Source: CAITWD01 sp963842065 (GTDB lineage: Bacteria > Actinomycetota > Thermoleophilia > Miltoncostaeales > Miltoncostaeaceae). Taken from it: a stretch of DNA of 64,000 bases. Shown piece by piece: positions 44,660 to 53,640 of this stretch; within the stretch, counting starts at the first letter, position 1, and each line of letters starts with the position of its first letter. Position numbers and translations under genes: made by a program. The DNA lies in assembly GCA_963842065.1 (NCBI GenBank), contig CAWJEW010000004.1:124001-188000 (forward strand), written 5' to 3'. The notes under the pieces are model-generated. The model searched no databases. It was not told the DNA's origin and worked only from the letters and a program-made list of their open reading frames with translations.

Positions 44660-45850
44660 TCAGTGGTGGACGGGCACGTCCACCAGCTCGAGCGCCTCGA
44701 TCTCGTGCAGGAAGGGCGTGAGGAAGCGCCCGGCGACCTTGCCGGGCGGCCACCACAGCGCGTTCGTGACGCTGACGGTGCCCAGGCTCTCGTCGCGGCC
44801 GCCGGCCAGGTCGCGGCGCAGGAAGTGATCGCCGTCGCCGGACCACAACAGGCCCCGCAGCACGGGCCACGCCGGCAGCGTCGGCGCACTGATGCCGAGA
44901 TCCCCGCAGATCGCGGCGGCCACGCGATCGGCCTGCTGGCAGGCGAGGCCCGCCTGCTTGACCGGGAACGGCCCCGCGTCGCCGGCCACAAAGACCCGCT
45001 GCTCGCCCCGCACGCGCCCGTCGCTGTCCGCGTCCACGAAGCCTGTCGGGGTACGGGGCAGCCCGCGCACCTGCGGTCCGGTGATCGTCGGCAGCGCGAT
45101 GACGATGTCGGCCGCCACGCTGGCGTTGGGGACGATCTGCAGCGCACCGTCGGACCAGCCCCGCACGATCGCCCCGGTGTGGAGCCCGATCGCCGCGTTG
45201 GCCAGCGCTTCGCTGATCGTCTGCGACGCACCCGGCCCGAACACGCCGAGGGGCGCGTCCTCGGAGGTGACCACGCTGATGTGGGCGCCGTGTTCGGAGG
45301 CCCCGTGCTCGTTGAGATACCGCCGGGCCATGAGGGCCAGCTCGTAGGCCGGAATCACCCAGCCCATCCCCGGCGGCACGACGAACGCGACCCGCACCTG
45401 CTCGCCGGCGGCCGCGCGCGCGATCGCGCGGTCGAGTTCGCGCCCCATCGCCGGGACGTCATCCGTGCCTGAGAACGTCAGCCCGGGCGCATCCAGCCAC
45501 GGCTCGGGGCAGCCGCCGATCGCGATGATCGCGTAGTCGTAGTCGATCGCATTGCCCTCCGGAGTGATGATGCGGCGCTTGCCCGGCTCGACCCGCTCCA
45601 GCGATCCGGGCACCAGCGCGGCACCGGCGCGTTCGGCCAGCTCGTGCAGCGGCCAGCGCGTGCGCGAGATGGGCGCGAACAGCTCGCGTGTCGACGCCGG
45701 CGTAAACACGAAGTCGGTCTGGGCGCTCAGCAGGTACGTGTGCACCGCGCCCTTGGCGAAGGCGCGCAGCGCCAGGGCGGCCTCGAGCGCGGCAAAACCG
45801 GCGCCGGCGATGACGACGCGGGCCTGGGAGTGTCGGTGCACGGTGCTCAA
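44660..45850 (-). CDS. FAD-dependent pyridine-nucleotide-disulfide-type oxidoreductase (NDH-2/SQR-like)
   Basis: This 396-residue protein has the FAD-binding GAGFAALEAALALR at the N terminus, IIAIGGCPEPW before the second domain and the FAD-closing motif RVFVAGDAGPFPVKQAGLAC. The layout is that of type II NADH dehydrogenases and sulfide:quinone reductases. The redox cysteines expected of sulfide:quinone reductases are not arranged recognisably, so a membrane-associated NAD(P)H or flavin-linked oxidoreductase is the safer call. GTG/ATG choice is straightforward at 45850 (MSTVHRHSQARVVIAG). Confidence 0.85.
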   Translation of the reverse strand: MSTVHRHSQARVVIAGAGFAALEAALALRAFAKGAVHTYLLSAQTDFVFTPASTRELFAPISRTRWPLHELAERAGAALVPGSLERVEPGKRRIITPEGNAIDYDYAIIAIGGCPEPWLDAPGLTFSGTDDVPAMGRELDRAIARAAAGEQVRVAFVVPPGMGWVIPAYELALMARRYLNEHGASEHGAHISVVTSEDAPLGVFGPGASQTISEALANAAIGLHTGAIVRGWSDGALQIVPNASVAADIVIALPTITGPQVRGLPRTPTGFVDADSDGRVRGEQRVFVAGDAGPFPVKQAGLACQQADRVAAAICGDLGISAPTLPAWPVLRGLLWSGDGDHFLRRDLAGGRDESLGTVSVTNALWWPPGKVAGRFLTPFLHEIEALELVDVPVHH

Positions 45851-45981
45851 CGCGGTCCCTGCAGCTGAGGTATCGACGGGGCTCCCCCATCGTCGCGCCC
45901 GGCGCGACGTCCGTCAACGTGGTCCGCGCGGAGCATGGCGGCACGAAAACCTGAGCCGAGGTCGGCCCCGGCACGAGCACG

Positions 45982-46458
45982 TCAGCCAGGCGCGGCAAGC
46001 GGGAGCGGGCGCTCGAAGACGACGCGGTCCTGACCGGGGCCGATGTACTCGGAGGCGAACGCCCCGACGAAGCCGAGCGACTCGTGAAAGCGCAGCGAGC
46101 GGCCGTTGGTCGGCGCCGCAAGTGTCCGCACGCGCCGACACCCGGCGGCGGACATGCGCTGGCAGAACTCGTGGTAGAGCGCCCGTGCGACGCCCGTGCC
46201 CCGCGCGTCGGGATCCACCATCACGAAGTGGATGTAGGCGAGGTCGGGTTCGGCAAGGCTCGCGAAACCCAGCAGCACCCCCAGCATGCGGTTCGGGTTC
46301 TCGGCGGCCGCGGCGCGCAGGCCGCTGGGCCCGAGCTGGTCGAAAAACAGCCGGTGCATCGTCAGACCGACCGGCCGCCCGAACCAGGCATCGGCGACCG
46401 CGCGGGCCTCGGCGAAGTCCGCACCGCCCAGCGGGCGCAGCACCAACCCGTTGCTCAC
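45982..46458 (-). CDS. GNAT-family N-acetyltransferase
   Basis: This 158-residue protein starts at GTG 46458 behind a GGGGGCGG stretch. It carries the acetyl-CoA-binding region VDPDARGTGVARALYHEF and the typical later strand-helix LAAPTNGRSLRFHESLGFV. GNAT enzymes acetylate amines on proteins, peptides or small molecules. A longer upstream extension reads as noise. Substrate unknown; it is divergent from the ETF-quinone oxidoreductase gene. Confidence 0.85.
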   Translation of the reverse strand: MSNGLVLRPLGGADFAEARAVADAWFGRPVGLTMHRLFFDQLGPSGLRAAAAENPNRMLGVLLGFASLAEPDLAYIHFVMVDPDARGTGVARALYHEFCQRMSAAGCRRVRTLAAPTNGRSLRFHESLGFVGAFASEYIGPGQDRVVFERPLPLAAPG

Positions 46459-46678
46459 GCCGCCCCCGGCCGGTCGCGCCGCCCGCACGCGGGCGGCAAC
46501 GCGATCGGATGGAGTGCTCGGTGCGACATGCTGTGCGCCATCGTACGCCGCACGCGGGCCGCGCGGCACCAACAGAACACGCAACGGGCGGTAAACTGCG
46601 TCTCCCGCGCGCGTACCACGCCACGACCCAGGCGTGCCGGCAGATGCGGCGTATCGACCACGACCACCAGGGCAGCCC

Positions 46679-48367
46679 ATGGCCAGCATTCAGCCGTCCG
46701 CGTATCCTCCGCCGTTCGAGCCTTCCGACTATGTTGCCCTTCCGCAGGCCGCGGAAGACGAGCGCATCGAGGTCGGCGTCCTGATCGTCGGTGGTGGCCC
46801 GGCGGGCCTCGCCACCGCGGTCCGGCTTGGACAGCTGATCGGCGACGACCCCGAGGTGGCGGAGCGCTTGGGCGAGGTTCCGGTGGCGCTCGCCGACAAG
46901 GGCAAGGCGCCCGGCTCGCACCTGCTCTCGGGCGCGGTGATCGACCCGACCTCCCTCAAGGAGCTGTTCTCGGACGTCGAGGCGGCGGACATCCCCCACT
47001 ACTGGGAAGTCAACAAGGAAGCCGTCTACTTCCTGTCCAAGTCCTCGAGCTTTCGCCTGCCGCCGCCGCCGCAGCTGCGCAACCACCACAACTGGGTGAT
47101 CTCGATCAGCCAGCTGGCACGCTGGATGAGCGAGAAGGCCGAGGAGCTCGGCGTCTACCTGCTCCCGGAGACCGACTGCCAGAAGGTGCTCGTCGACCAG
47201 GGGCGCGTCGCCGGCGTGGTCACGGGTGACAAGGGCCGCGGCAAGGGCGGCGAAGCGCTCGGCACGTTCGAGCCCGGCATCGAGGTGCACGCGCAGGCGA
47301 CCGTCCTCGCCGAGGGCACCCCGGGCCACCTGACCCAGGTGGTGCGCCGCCACTTCGAGCTCGACATGGACTCCGTCCAGACGTGGGAGCTCGGCGTCAA
47401 AGAGGTCTGGGAAGTGCCAAGGGGGCTCGACCGGCTCATCCACACGACCGGCTGGCCGTTGCGCCTGCGCAAGAAGTACCGCGAGTACGGCGGCTCCTGG
47501 CTGTACCCGATGGGTGACGACATGATCTCGCTCGGGTTCGTGGTCGGCCTCGACTACGCCGACGCGACGCTCTCGGCCCACGACATCCTCCAACAGTTCA
47601 AGACCCACCCGCTGATCAAGGGCATCCTCAAGGACGGGCGCCGCCTGGCCTGGGGCGCCAAGACCATCCCGGGCTCGGGCGTCTACGGGCTGCCGAGCCG
47701 ACTGCACGTGCCCGGCGCCGTGTTCGTGGGCGATTCGGCCGGATTCGTCGACCTCGCCGCCCTCAAGGGCGTCCAGTACGCGATCCGTTCCGGCATGCTG
47801 GCCGCGGAGGCGATTTTCGAGGCACTCAAGGCCGACCGCGTCGACGCCCCCGCCGGCCTGTGGGGCTATGACCAGCGGATCAAGAACTCCGAGGTCTGGA
47901 AGAACCTGTGGAAGGTGCGCAACATCCGGCCGGCCTTCCAGCGCGGCTTCGTGCACGGCGGCATGGTCCACGGGTTGGCGACGGCCTCCGGCGGCCGCCT
48001 GCCCAAAGAGGTCCGGCCGATCCGCGACGCCGAGGAGCCGATCTTCATCGGCACGCGCAGGCCGATCACCGCCGACGGATCGCTCACGTTCGACAAGCTC
48101 TCGAGTGTGTTCGCCTCGGGCAACAAGACCCGGGACGACCAGCCGGATCACATCAAGATCCAGCACAAGGTGCCGCGTACCCTGGCGGTCGCATGGGAGA
48201 ACATGTGCCCGGCCAAGGTGTACGAGATCGGCGACGGCGCGGGCAACGCTACCGTCATCGTCCACACGAACCCGTCCAACTGCGTGCAGTGCGGCGCGAT
48301 CACCGCCAAGGGCGGGCGCCTGACGCCGCCGGAGGGCGGCTCGGGCCCCGAGTACACGCTGACCTAA
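46679..48367 (+). CDS. Electron-transfer-flavoprotein:quinone oxidoreductase
   Basis: This 562-residue protein passes electrons from reduced ETF (fatty-acid and amino-acid oxidation) to the membrane quinone pool. FAD-binding motif VLIVGGGPAGLATAVRLG lies near residue 33, FVGDSAGFVDLAALKGVQYA later, and the C-terminal iron-sulfur region has MCPAKVYEI and NPSNCVQCGAITAKGG. Family members usually carry four cluster cysteines (CP...CxxCxxC); here the position of the last one is occupied by Ile in CVQCGAI, leaving three. The ending PPEGGSGPEYTLT is typical. ETF subunit genes are not in the window. Confidence 0.93.
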   Translation: MASIQPSAYPPPFEPSDYVALPQAAEDERIEVGVLIVGGGPAGLATAVRLGQLIGDDPEVAERLGEVPVALADKGKAPGSHLLSGAVIDPTSLKELFSDVEAADIPHYWEVNKEAVYFLSKSSSFRLPPPPQLRNHHNWVISISQLARWMSEKAEELGVYLLPETDCQKVLVDQGRVAGVVTGDKGRGKGGEALGTFEPGIEVHAQATVLAEGTPGHLTQVVRRHFELDMDSVQTWELGVKEVWEVPRGLDRLIHTTGWPLRLRKKYREYGGSWLYPMGDDMISLGFVVGLDYADATLSAHDILQQFKTHPLIKGILKDGRRLAWGAKTIPGSGVYGLPSRLHVPGAVFVGDSAGFVDLAALKGVQYAIRSGMLAAEAIFEALKADRVDAPAGLWGYDQRIKNSEVWKNLWKVRNIRPAFQRGFVHGGMVHGLATASGGRLPKEVRPIRDAEEPIFIGTRRPITADGSLTFDKLSSVFASGNKTRDDQPDHIKIQHKVPRTLAVAWENMCPAKVYEIGDGAGNATVIVHTNPSNCVQCGAITAKGGRLTPPEGGSGPEYTLT

Positions 48368-48387
48368 CGGATCGGCCGGGCCACCGC

Positions 48388-49036
48388 ATGTCGACCGCGC
48401 CTCACCCCACCGCACGCGGCCTGCTTGTCTGGATGCAGACCCATCACGCACGGCTGCTCGAACTGGTGGATGAGGAGTCGGCCGGAACCGACGACATCTC
48501 CCCGGCCGGCGACGCCGCCATCCGGGCGCACCTGCGATTCGTCGCCGAGGCGCTCGCCGCCAACGCCGGGCCCGGCCAGGCCGCCGAGCTCGAGGACTTC
48601 GCGGAGCATCTGGACCAGCGCATGGACGTCGCGGCCGCGTCAATGGGCGACGTCCTCGAACAGCTCGAGGACGCGACGGCGTTCGAGGCCGAGTCCCAAT
48701 TCGGCGATGGCGTCGCCGCGGACGAGGCCTTTGTCGGTGTGCTCGAGCGGCGCTTGCGCGTCGATGCCGCCATCCAGACCTTCCTCGAGGCGCTCGATCA
48801 GGCCCGGCCCGGATCGCGCGCCGATCCGCCAGCCGACGCTTGTCTGGTGGAAGGCGAACGCCCGCCGGCTTGCGCACACGATCTTCTCGCTGGATCGCGG
48901 CGCCAAACAGGCGCTGCTCGATCGCGGTGAGCGGGACGTCGTCGCCGACCCGGAGGTCGTCAACCAGCTGGGCCAGGCGGCGATGCTCCAGGGGCACGTC
49001 AAGTTCCTCGTGGAGGCGCTGGCGCAGAACCTCTGA
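48388..49036 (+). pseudogene. Helical hypothetical protein, one-base frameshift
   Basis: ATG 48388 (21 bases after the ETF-QO stop) encodes an acidic, helix-rich protein (HHARLLELVDEESAGTDD, LEDFAEHLDQRMDVAAASMG, DEAFVGVLERRLRVDAAIQT). At about 48810-48845 the frame changes, and the sensible continuation PTLVWWKANARRLAHTIFSL then GHVKFLVEALAQNL ends at 49036. Removing one base yields 215 residues. Proximity to ETF-QO suggests co-transcription. No family recognised. Confidence 0.6.
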
Positions 49037-49060
49037 TCGGAACTGCGGCCGCGCGGACCC

Positions 49061-49570
49061 TCAGCCCGCCGTGTGGCGGGCGCCCATCGCCACATAGTGC
49101 GCGGCCGACTCGCGGATGCCCGCCCGTTCGGCGGGGGTCGTCGGCCGGACCACCCGGGCCGGCGCCCCGAGCGCGAGCGAGCCCGCCGGAATCGCGGTGC
49201 GCTCGGTGACCAGGGCCCCCGCGGCGATGATGCTGCCCGCCCCGACGCGGGCGTGGTTCATCACGATCGCGCCCATTCCGATGAGCACTTCGTCCTCGAT
49301 CACGCAGCCGTGGACGATCGCGCGGTGGCCGATCGTTACGCGGGCACCGATCGCACAGGGAACCCCGGCGTCGACGTGCACGACCGATCCGTCCTGGATG
49401 TTGGTCGCGTCGCCCACGCTGATGAGATCCGAGTCGCCGCGCAGCACCGCGAGCGGCCACACCGACACGTCGTCCCCGAGGCGGACGCGGCCGATCACGA
49501 CGGCCGCGGGATCGACGTAGCCACCGGTCCCGCGCGCGGGGGTGTGCCCCTCGAACCTGCGAATCGCCAT
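49061..49570 (-). CDS. Gamma-carbonic-anhydrase-like hexapeptide-repeat protein
   Basis: This 169-residue left-handed beta-helix protein of the YrdA/PaaY group has hexapeptide turns (VVIGRVRLGDDVSVWPLAVL and so on). The three zinc histidines expected for the gamma class appear in GSVVHVD and TIGHRAIVHGC. It may be a carbonic anhydrase or an acyl-transfer-like metal enzyme. It converges with the preceding hypothetical gene, 24 bases apart. Confidence 0.88.
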   Translation of the reverse strand: MAIRRFEGHTPARGTGGYVDPAAVVIGRVRLGDDVSVWPLAVLRGDSDLISVGDATNIQDGSVVHVDAGVPCAIGARVTIGHRAIVHGCVIEDEVLIGMGAIVMNHARVGAGSIIAAGALVTERTAIPAGSLALGAPARVVRPTTPAERAGIRESAAHYVAMGARHTAG

Positions 49571-49709
49571 ACGCGGACGCTACGCCGCAGGGGTGTCATT
49601 CGCCACGCACGCGCATGGCGAGGGGCCGTTGGAGCGATCGTCAGCCTTGCGCATCCGCCCTTGGGTCGTAGGATTCGGCCTTGTGGCCAACGGTGAGGAG
49701 CGAGATTAC

Positions 49710-50297
49710 GTGCGTACAGTGACCAAAGCAGCAGCGTGCTCGGTGGCGATCGGGGCGATCGCGGTCGTCGCGGTCGGATGCGGCTCCTCCTCCACGTCCT
49801 ACAACGCGCCGACGGTGACGAACTCTGCGATCCAGACGAACTCGCAGGGCCAGACGATCACGACGCCCGCGGCCGCTGCCGCGCAGGGCGGCGCGGGCGC
49901 ATCCTCTGCTTCAAGCTCGTCAAGCGGCGTGGTCATTGCCACCGGTACCGTGCCCGGCCTTGGCGCCGTCGTGACGAATGGTCAGGGCCAGACCGTGTAC
50001 ATGTTTGTTCCCGACGCGCAGAAGAAGGTGACATGCGGCACTGCGCTCGGGTGCAGCGCCGCATGGCCGACGGTGAGCGGAACCTCGGCGACCGCCGGCA
50101 CGGGCATTCACCAGTCGCTGCTCGGCAGCGACCCAAACCCCGCCGGCGGATCGGTCATCACCTACAACAAGTGGCCGCTCTACACCTATGTTGGTGACAC
50201 CGGTAGCGGCACGGCGGTCGGCCAAGGGGTCAACGCAAACGGGGGACTTTGGTATGTGCTGTCGCCGTCCGGGGCAGTGATAAAGACCAAAGGATAG
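49710..50297 (+). CDS. Lipoprotein with secreted repeat domain (PF03640/COG4315 type)
   Basis: This 195-residue protein starts at GTG 49710, nine bases after GAGGAG. A signal peptide ends in the lipobox VAVGC, followed by a Ser/Thr/Ala linker. The C-terminal part has the repeat pattern of this family: LGAVVTNGQGQTVYMFVPD, CGTALGCSAAWPTV, then GSVITYNKWPLYTYVGD and GGLWYVLSPSGAVIKTKG. It is an exported surface protein of unknown role, frequent in actinobacteria and often near redox proteins; here a cupredoxin gene follows. Confidence 0.9.
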   Translation: MRTVTKAAACSVAIGAIAVVAVGCGSSSTSYNAPTVTNSAIQTNSQGQTITTPAAAAAQGGAGASSASSSSSGVVIATGTVPGLGAVVTNGQGQTVYMFVPDAQKKVTCGTALGCSAAWPTVSGTSATAGTGIHQSLLGSDPNPAGGSVITYNKWPLYTYVGDTGSGTAVGQGVNANGGLWYVLSPSGAVIKTKG

Positions 50298-50330
50298 TCT
50301 GCGCTGCTGCCGAGCGTGAGGAACCACGAG

Positions 50331-50367
50331 CGCAATCGAGGGGGCTCGTCGAAGCCCCTCGATTGCG
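50331..50367 (+). terminator. Hairpin terminator after the PF03640 lipoprotein
   Basis: A 15-bp stem with one bulged G (50331-50346 with 50353-50367) and loop CGTCGA is followed by TTCTT. It lies 33 bases after the stop. The region up to 50598 has no supported gene. Confidence 0.8.
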
Positions 50368-50598
50368 TTCTTCGGGCCGATATCCCGACACGCAGCCCGC
50401 GCATCGCCGCGGCCCCAACGGAGACGACTACAACGCGAACCGCCGCATGACGCACACTTGGTCGGGCCGCCCGAATATGCACGCGCGCCGTGCTGAAATC
50501 ATCGAGACGCGGCACCCACGATCCCCTGGCGTCCTTGGAGCGTGCAGGGGTCGTCTGACCCGTATGGATCGGTCCCCCGTAGCGAACGGTCGTACAGC

Positions 50599-51036
50599 GT
50601 GCGAATAGTGCCCTCGGCAGCAACGTGCATGACAGCGATCGCGGCATCCGCCATCGTCACCGCGGGATGCGGCAGTTCGAATGGTGCTGCGAGTCCCGCG
50701 ACGACCTCACGGTCGGGAGCCCAGCCCGTCGCACGCTGCAGCAAGGCGACGTGCATCACGACGCTGAACATTGGAACCGACCCGAACGACCTCGCCTTCG
50801 TGCCGACGAGCCTCACCGCCCGCGCCGGCAAGGTCACGATCATCATGACGAACGATTCGGCGATTCAACATTCGGTCGCGATCCGGGCCCCAGGAGATGT
50901 CCCGGGCCAAGTCGTCAACGAGGGTCAAACCTCCTCGACCACGGCGACGTTGACAGCCGGTACCTACACCTACTACTGCACGGTCCCCGGACACGCCGCG
51001 GCCGGCATGGTCGGCACGCTGACGGTCACCGGCTAG
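50599..51036 (+). CDS. Cupredoxin-domain lipoprotein
   Basis: This 145-residue protein has a signal peptide with lipobox VTAGC, a Ser/Ala linker and a single plastocyanin-like domain. The copper ligands are visible: His in AIQHSVAI, Cys and His in YYCTVPGH, and Met in AAAGM. It should be a blue-copper electron carrier anchored outside the membrane. A paralogue with the same ligands lies at 61029-61580. GTG 50599 was chosen; ATG 50629 would leave too short a signal peptide. Confidence 0.88.
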   Translation: MRIVPSAATCMTAIAASAIVTAGCGSSNGAASPATTSRSGAQPVARCSKATCITTLNIGTDPNDLAFVPTSLTARAGKVTIIMTNDSAIQHSVAIRAPGDVPGQVVNEGQTSSTTATLTAGTYTYYCTVPGHAAAGMVGTLTVTG

Positions 51037-51145
51037 ACCCCACGCGCCGCTCACGTGCCCGGGGCAACGCGCCCGGGGCCGCGGCCACCGTACTTTGTGG
51101 CCGATCCAATGTGGAATCGGGTGTTTCCTGGGGTATCTTCTTGAC

Positions 51146-51505
51146 GTGACCCTTGACGTCTCTACGACCGAGCACGATCAGCTCGTTGTCGTCGCCCTCA
51201 CCGGTGAATTCGACGTCTACACCGTGGCCGCGTTCCGCGCCGAGCTCGAGCGCGTGGGCCACTTCGCGCGGCCGATCATCATCGACCTGACCGGTGTGAC
51301 CCTGCTGGACTCCTCCGGGATCGGGGCGCTCGTGAGCCTGCTCAACCAGTCGCGCTCCGACGGTGGCAGCGTTGGGGTGATCTGCCCGCACGCCCCACTG
51401 CGGCGGGTCTTCGAGATCACCGGACTGCGCAACGCGTTTGTCTTCGGCGACGACCTGGACGCCGTTCGCGCCGAGATGCACGCCGGCCCGCCCCCACAAC
51501 CATAA
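51146..51505 (+). CDS. STAS-domain anti-sigma-factor antagonist (SpoIIAA/RsbV-like)
   Basis: This 119-residue single STAS domain has the phosphorylation motif LLDSSGIGALVSLL, with Ser56/Ser57 aligned to the regulatory serine of SpoIIAA. The unphosphorylated form binds an anti-sigma kinase and frees the sigma factor. GTG 51146 follows GGGTAT (51131-51136), a sequence like the -10 element of SigB/SigF-type promoters, so the message may be leaderless and under such a sigma factor. A GGAAT lies upstream but at 13-base spacing, which is short. No partner kinase is nearby. Confidence 0.9.
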   Translation: MTLDVSTTEHDQLVVVALTGEFDVYTVAAFRAELERVGHFARPIIIDLTGVTLLDSSGIGALVSLLNQSRSDGGSVGVICPHAPLRRVFEITGLRNAFVFGDDLDAVRAEMHAGPPPQP

Positions 51506-51518
51506 GTCGAGACCATAC

Positions 51519-52781
51519 GTGCTTGATCTTCGCCTGCTGCGCGCCGAACCCGAGCGTGTCCGTACCGAGCTGACGCGCCGCGGCGACGTCGGCGGCTTGG
51601 ACCGCGTCCTCGAACTCGACCGCCGCGCGCGGGAGGTCCGTACACAGGTGGAGTCCGTGCGGGCCGAGCGGGGCCGGATCAGCAAACAGATCGGGCAGGC
51701 CAAGCGCGAGGGCCGCGGCGCCGACGAGGTCCAGGCACGGGCGCGGGCGCTCGGCGATGCGCTGGCCGCCCAAGAGGCCGAGCTGCGGGAGCTCGAGGCC
51801 GCCCGCGACGCGGTGCTTCTGGGTCTGCCCAACCTTGCCGAACCCGGGGCGCCGACCGGCGGCGAGGACGATGCGGTCACGCTGCGCGTCGTGGGCACGC
51901 GGCCGGCGTTCGAGTTCACCCCGAAGGATCACCTCGAGATCGGGCAGCTGCTGGGCGGGATCGACACCGAACAGGCCGCCAAGATCTCCGGGGCGCGTTT
52001 TGCCTATCTCATGGGCCCGTTGGTGCGGCTGCAGCTCGCGCTCGTGGGTTTCGCGGTCGGCCTGCTCGAGGAGCGCGGGTTCACCCCCGTCGTCCCGCCG
52101 GTGCTGGTGCGCGAGGAGGCCATGTTCGGGACCGGCTTCTTCCCGACGGACCGTGCCTCCATCTACGCCCTGGCCGACGACGACCTGTATCTGGTCGGCA
52201 CGTCGGAGGTGCCGCTGGCCGGGCTCGGCTACGAGAAGATTCTGGACCCCGCCGCGCTGCCGCTGCGCTACGCGGGCATCTCGACGTGCTTCCGCCGCGA
52301 GGCCGGCGCGGCGGGCCGCGACACGCGCGGCATCTTCCGGGTGCACCAGTTCGACAAGATCGAGATGTTCTCGTTCACCGATCCCGAGAGCTCGCCGGCC
52401 GAGCACCGGCGGATCCTCGGCATCCAGGAGGAGATCCTCACCGCGCTGGGCGTGCACTACCGGGTCCAGGACATCGCCGTCGGCGATCTCGGTCCGTCGG
52501 CGGCCCGGAAGTTCGACTGCGAGGCGTGGATGCCCGGGCAGGACCGCTTCCGTGAAGTGACGTCCTGCTCGAACTGCACCGACTACCAGGCGCGCCGCCT
52601 GAACTGCCGGGTTCGGACCGACGCCGGCACCCGCTTCGTGCACACCTTGAACGGCACCGCCGTGGCGGTCGGTCGCACGTTGATCGCGATCCTCGAGACC
52701 CACCAGCGTGCCGACGGATCCGTGGCAGTCCCCGAGGTGCTCCAGCGCTACGGGGCCCCCGCGGAGCTCGAGCCCGCGTGA
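51519..52781 (+). CDS. serS: Seryl-tRNA synthetase
   Basis: This class II synthetase of 420 residues charges tRNA-Ser. The N-terminal coiled-coil arm (about residues 30-100; Arg/Glu-rich helices) binds the long variable arm. Motif 2 is TCFRREAGAAG with RGIFRVHQFDK, and motif 3 is NGTAVAVGRTLIAILETHQ. Cysteines in the segment SCSNCTDYQARR are usual for the family. GTG 51519 begins LDLRLLRAEPERVRTEL. The end overlaps the PfkB gene by four bases (GTGA). Confidence 0.97.
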   Translation: MLDLRLLRAEPERVRTELTRRGDVGGLDRVLELDRRAREVRTQVESVRAERGRISKQIGQAKREGRGADEVQARARALGDALAAQEAELRELEAARDAVLLGLPNLAEPGAPTGGEDDAVTLRVVGTRPAFEFTPKDHLEIGQLLGGIDTEQAAKISGARFAYLMGPLVRLQLALVGFAVGLLEERGFTPVVPPVLVREEAMFGTGFFPTDRASIYALADDDLYLVGTSEVPLAGLGYEKILDPAALPLRYAGISTCFRREAGAAGRDTRGIFRVHQFDKIEMFSFTDPESSPAEHRRILGIQEEILTALGVHYRVQDIAVGDLGPSAARKFDCEAWMPGQDRFREVTSCSNCTDYQARRLNCRVRTDAGTRFVHTLNGTAVAVGRTLIAILETHQRADGSVAVPEVLQRYGAPAELEPA

Positions 52782-53626
52782 CCCGCCGGCCGCGCGTGGC
52801 GATCGTCGGCCACGTCGAATGGGCAACCCACGCGCTCGGTGCGTTCCCGGCACCGGGTGAGATCCGTCCGCTCGCGGATGCGTTCGACGAGCCCGCCGGC
52901 GGCGGTGCGGTGGCTGCGGCGCAGGCCGCCAAGCTCGGGGCCGAGACCTACTTTTTCACCGCGCTCGGCGCCGACTCGGCCGGCGATGCGGCCCACATGG
53001 TGCTCGCCGGCCTGGGCATCACGATCCACGCGGCCTTCCGGGCGGAGCCCCAGACCCGCGCCATCTCGGTGACCGGCCCGAGCGGCGACCGTGCGATCGC
53101 GCTGATCGGGGGACCCTTGAGCCCACAAGCGGGCGATCCGCTGGACTGGGAGGACCTCGCCGAAATGGATGCGGTGTACTTCACCGGGCGCGACCCCGAG
53201 ACGCTGGCTGCATGCCGTGCGGCGCGGGTCCTGGTCGCCACGGCCCGACGCTGGCCAGTGCTGGCCCAGGCCGGCGTCGAATGCGACGTCATCGTCGGCA
53301 GCGCCAACGACCCCGACGAGCAGGTCCCGTCCGGCGCGCTCGCGGTCGCACCGCGCGCCTGGGTGATCACCGACGGGCCGCGCGGCGGTACGTGGATCGA
53401 GCAGCACGACCGCCCCCGCACCTGGGAGGCCGTCATGCCACCCGGCCCGATCATCGACAGCTATGGCTGCGGCGACGCGTTCGCGTCGGGGGTCACGGTC
53501 GGTCTCGGCGCCGGCTGGAGCCTCGCCGATGCGATCGCGCTCGGCGCGCGCTGCGGCGCGCACACGATCACCGCGCGGGGCGGGCTCCGCGGGCAGCTCA
53601 CGGACGCGATCACCGCAGCCGACTAG
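52778..53626 (+). CDS. PfkB-family sugar/nucleoside kinase
   Basis: This 282-residue ribokinase-like enzyme has an N-terminal GHVEWATHA and the GG region EPAGGGAVAAAQAAKLG. The C-terminal anion hole with the catalytic base is DSYGCGDAFASGVT, a variant of the usual DTxGAGD. It transfers phosphate from ATP to a sugar or nucleoside hydroxyl; the substrate is unknown. The GTG start overlaps the serS stop, so it is in that operon. It converges with the CBS transporter gene. Confidence 0.88.
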   Translation: MTRRPRVAIVGHVEWATHALGAFPAPGEIRPLADAFDEPAGGGAVAAAQAAKLGAETYFFTALGADSAGDAAHMVLAGLGITIHAAFRAEPQTRAISVTGPSGDRAIALIGGPLSPQAGDPLDWEDLAEMDAVYFTGRDPETLAACRAARVLVATARRWPVLAQAGVECDVIVGSANDPDEQVPSGALAVAPRAWVITDGPRGGTWIEQHDRPRTWEAVMPPGPIIDSYGCGDAFASGVTVGLGAGWSLADAIALGARCGAHTITARGGLRGQLTDAITAAD

Positions 53627-53640
53627 CGCGGCCCACGCCG

